Positions 62,735-64,000 of a stretch of 64,000 nucleotides of DNA are shown here, piece after piece. A program made the translations under genes and the position numbers. Under the pieces are notes generated by a model, which was not told the DNA's origin, did not search any database, and was given only the letters and a program-made list of their open reading frames with translations. Where the stretch lies: assembly GCA_017409265.1 (NCBI GenBank), contig JAFQSY010000049.1, positions 124,001 to 188,000 on the forward strand. The letters run 5' to 3'. Positions within the stretch are counted from its first letter, which is position 1, and the number at the start of each line of letters is the position of its first letter. Source of the DNA: Clostridia bacterium (GTDB lineage: Bacteria > Bacillota > Clostridia > Oscillospirales > Acutalibacteraceae).

Positions 62735-63367
62735 GTGGCAAAAATCAAACTGACAAAAAATGAGTTAAAGATACAAAAGGATGCCCTCAAAATGTATCGG
62801 AGATATTTGCCTACTCTGACACTCAAAAAACAACAGCTTCAGGCTGAAATTCGCATCATTGAAGCAAAAGCCGAAGCGGTAAGAAAAGAAAGAGAAGACC
62901 TCGAAAGAGGCTTCGGTTCGTGGATTGCCGTTTTCAGCGAAACAAATGCCTTTCCCGACGGAATAATCACTGTTCACAATATCCGTAAGGGCGTTGGCAA
63001 TATAGCAGGTGTTTCGATTCCCGTATATGAAGGTGCGGATTTCTCCCGAGGAGACTATGATTTATACGAAACTCCGCTGTGGGTTGACATAGCCGCAAAC
63101 CATATGGAAAAAGCAATGTCTCTCGACCTTGAAGCGGAAGTGTTGGATGAGCAGGTCAGACTTCTTGAGCAGGAGCTTCGCGCAACCTCACAAAGAGTTA
63201 ACCTGTTTGAAAAGGTTAAAATCCCCGAAACAGAGGATAATATCAAAAAAATCTCAATTTATATGGCGGACCAGCAGGTAAGTGCCGTTGTCCGTTCCAA
63301 AATTTCAAAGCGCAAAATTGCGGCACGCAACGAAGCATCTTCTGAAACGGAGGTGTACTCATCATGA
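62735..63367 (+). CDS. atpD: V-type ATPase subunit D
   Basis: Central rotor shaft subunit, 210 aa. Long coiled helices at both ends (KLTKNELKIQKDALKMYRRY and EQVRLLEQELRATSQRVNLF-like region) are typical. It overlaps the subunit I start by 4 bases. Confidence 0.94.
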   Translation: MAKIKLTKNELKIQKDALKMYRRYLPTLTLKKQQLQAEIRIIEAKAEAVRKEREDLERGFGSWIAVFSETNAFPDGIITVHNIRKGVGNIAGVSIPVYEGADFSRGDYDLYETPLWVDIAANHMEKAMSLDLEAEVLDEQVRLLEQELRATSQRVNLFEKVKIPETEDNIKKISIYMADQQVSAVVRSKISKRKIAARNEASSETEVYSS

Positions 63368-64000
63368 TTGTGCCTATGAAAAAAGTTTCTCTCATAATTA
63401 TGGGGGATAAAAAATCTGAAACACTCAAAAAACTTCGTAAGCTCGGTATTCTTCACATTGAATCGGTTGAAGGCTCGGGCAAAAAGCTTGAAGAACTCAA
63501 AGAAAGAGTATCTTTGCTTGAAAGTGCGCTTTTCAGCATTTCAGAAAAGAAAAACAAAAAGATAAAGCAAGAAAATATTGATGTTTCAAAGGCAATTTCC
63601 GTATCAAAAGAAATCGTTGCTCTTGAGGATGAAAAAAAGCATTGTTCAGCTGAAAAACTCTCCCTCATCACAGAGTTAGAACGACTTTCGGGTTGGGGTG
63701 AACTTGACCCTGAAAAACTAAACGGTTTAGCCGAAAAAGGCGTTGATATTTCGCTTTATGAAATGCCAAAAGCAGAGTATGAAAATCTTGGAGAAAACAT
63801 AAAAACCCTGTCTCTTCAAAAAACAAAATCCTCTGTAAAATTCTTGTTGATCAAATCGGGTTTTGAAGGCGAAGATGAGGTTATTGATTCCTTAAAGATA
63901 TACCGACTTGAAATGCCGGGCATTTCAACAATCGAAATAAAGCAAAAAATTGAGAACTTAAACAATCGTGTCAATGAGATTGATAAAAAAATTTCTTCAT
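63364..64000 (+). CDS. atpI: V-type ATPase subunit I, cut by window end
   Basis: First 212 residues of the membrane stator subunit (a-subunit homologue). The N-terminus MIVPMKKVSLIIMGDKKSE with the coiled-coil KKLEELKERVSLLESALF and later KIENLNNRVNEIDKKI matches the cytoplasmic half of NtpI/AtpI; the membrane part lies beyond the window. GGAGGTG precedes the ATG. The proteolipid subunit K is expected next. Confidence 0.93.
   Translation, partial: MIVPMKKVSLIIMGDKKSETLKKLRKLGILHIESVEGSGKKLEELKERVSLLESALFSISEKKNKKIKQENIDVSKAISVSKEIVALEDEKKHCSAEKLSLITELERLSGWGELDPEKLNGLAEKGVDISLYEMPKAEYENLGENIKTLSLQKTKSSVKFLLIKSGFEGEDEVIDSLKIYRLEMPGISTIEIKQKIENLNNRVNEIDKKISS

Overview
The window looks like the chromosome of an anaerobic, endospore-forming Clostridia member, probably a gut Oscillospirales/Ruminococcaceae-like lineage. 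The support is spoIIGA-sigE with a Spo0A-type promoter, spoIVA, a T-box leader on alaS, RNase J and RNase M5, YbbR/CdaA, Shine-Dalgarno-led genes with moderate-to-low GC, and many hairpin terminators. No rRNA, tRNA, insertion sequence, prophage or CRISPR array was seen. Almost all the DNA is coding, in head-to-tail operons. The taxonomic placement is an inference from gene content.

Layout. 1-3.3 kb (minus): a lipoprotein, an OmpR-type response regulator and a histidine kinase that runs off the left edge. 3.4-5.5 kb (minus): cdaA-cdaR for cyclic-di-AMP synthesis. 5.6-13.8 kb (minus): a T-box-controlled run alaS-HIT-phosphoribosyltransferase-comEC-holA-rnmV-ispF. 13.9-16.0 kb (minus): an odd membrane-anchored protein with a sigma-region-4-like N-terminus and a WG-repeat/SH3b C-terminus. 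16.2-21.9 kb (minus): rodA/ftsW, then an operon of Fe-S aldo/keto reductase, SGNH hydrolase, EIIC-like membrane protein and secreted ceramidase-like protein. 22-24.6 kb: a small orphan gene, a PHP phosphoesterase, and spoIIGA-sigE. 24.7-28.4 kb (minus): an ECF sigma factor with a membrane partner, plsY, and a secreted metallophosphoesterase. 28.5-31.4 kb (plus): zur-znuABC.

31.5-41.1 kb (minus): one long housekeeping operon rnj-gdpP-rplI-dnaB-tilS-hpt-ftsH from a clear sigma-A promoter. It carries the c-di-AMP phosphodiesterase, so both arms of c-di-AMP turnover are in the window. 41.1-43.5 kb (minus): a sugar nucleotidyltransferase fused to a hexomutase-like domain that has lost its catalytic motifs. 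43.6-47.9 kb (plus): rnhA, a YhhN lysoplasmalogenase, a secreted LCAT-like lipase, and spoIVA. 47.9-51.1 kb: a small lipoprotein, an amino-acid permease and an AI-2E-type transporter. 51.1-56.4 kb (minus): Gfo/Idh oxidoreductase-nagB-metG-tatD-PHP. 56.6-58.3 kb (plus): two xylose-isomerase-like TIM-barrel genes, divergent from the oxidoreductase.

58.3-64 kb (plus): a V-type ATPase operon in the compact Chlamydia/spirochaete-like order E-DUF2764-A-B-D-I (I cut by the window end). It is preceded by a sigma-A promoter and a 10-bp leader hairpin followed by six Ts, a candidate attenuator.

The items most worth follow-up are the membrane-tethered sigma-like protein, the V-ATPase leader hairpin, the two degenerate catalytic domains (hexomutase fusion and ComEC beta-lactamase domain), the ceramidase-like/EIIC/SGNH operon, and the lysoplasmalogenase-lipase pair.
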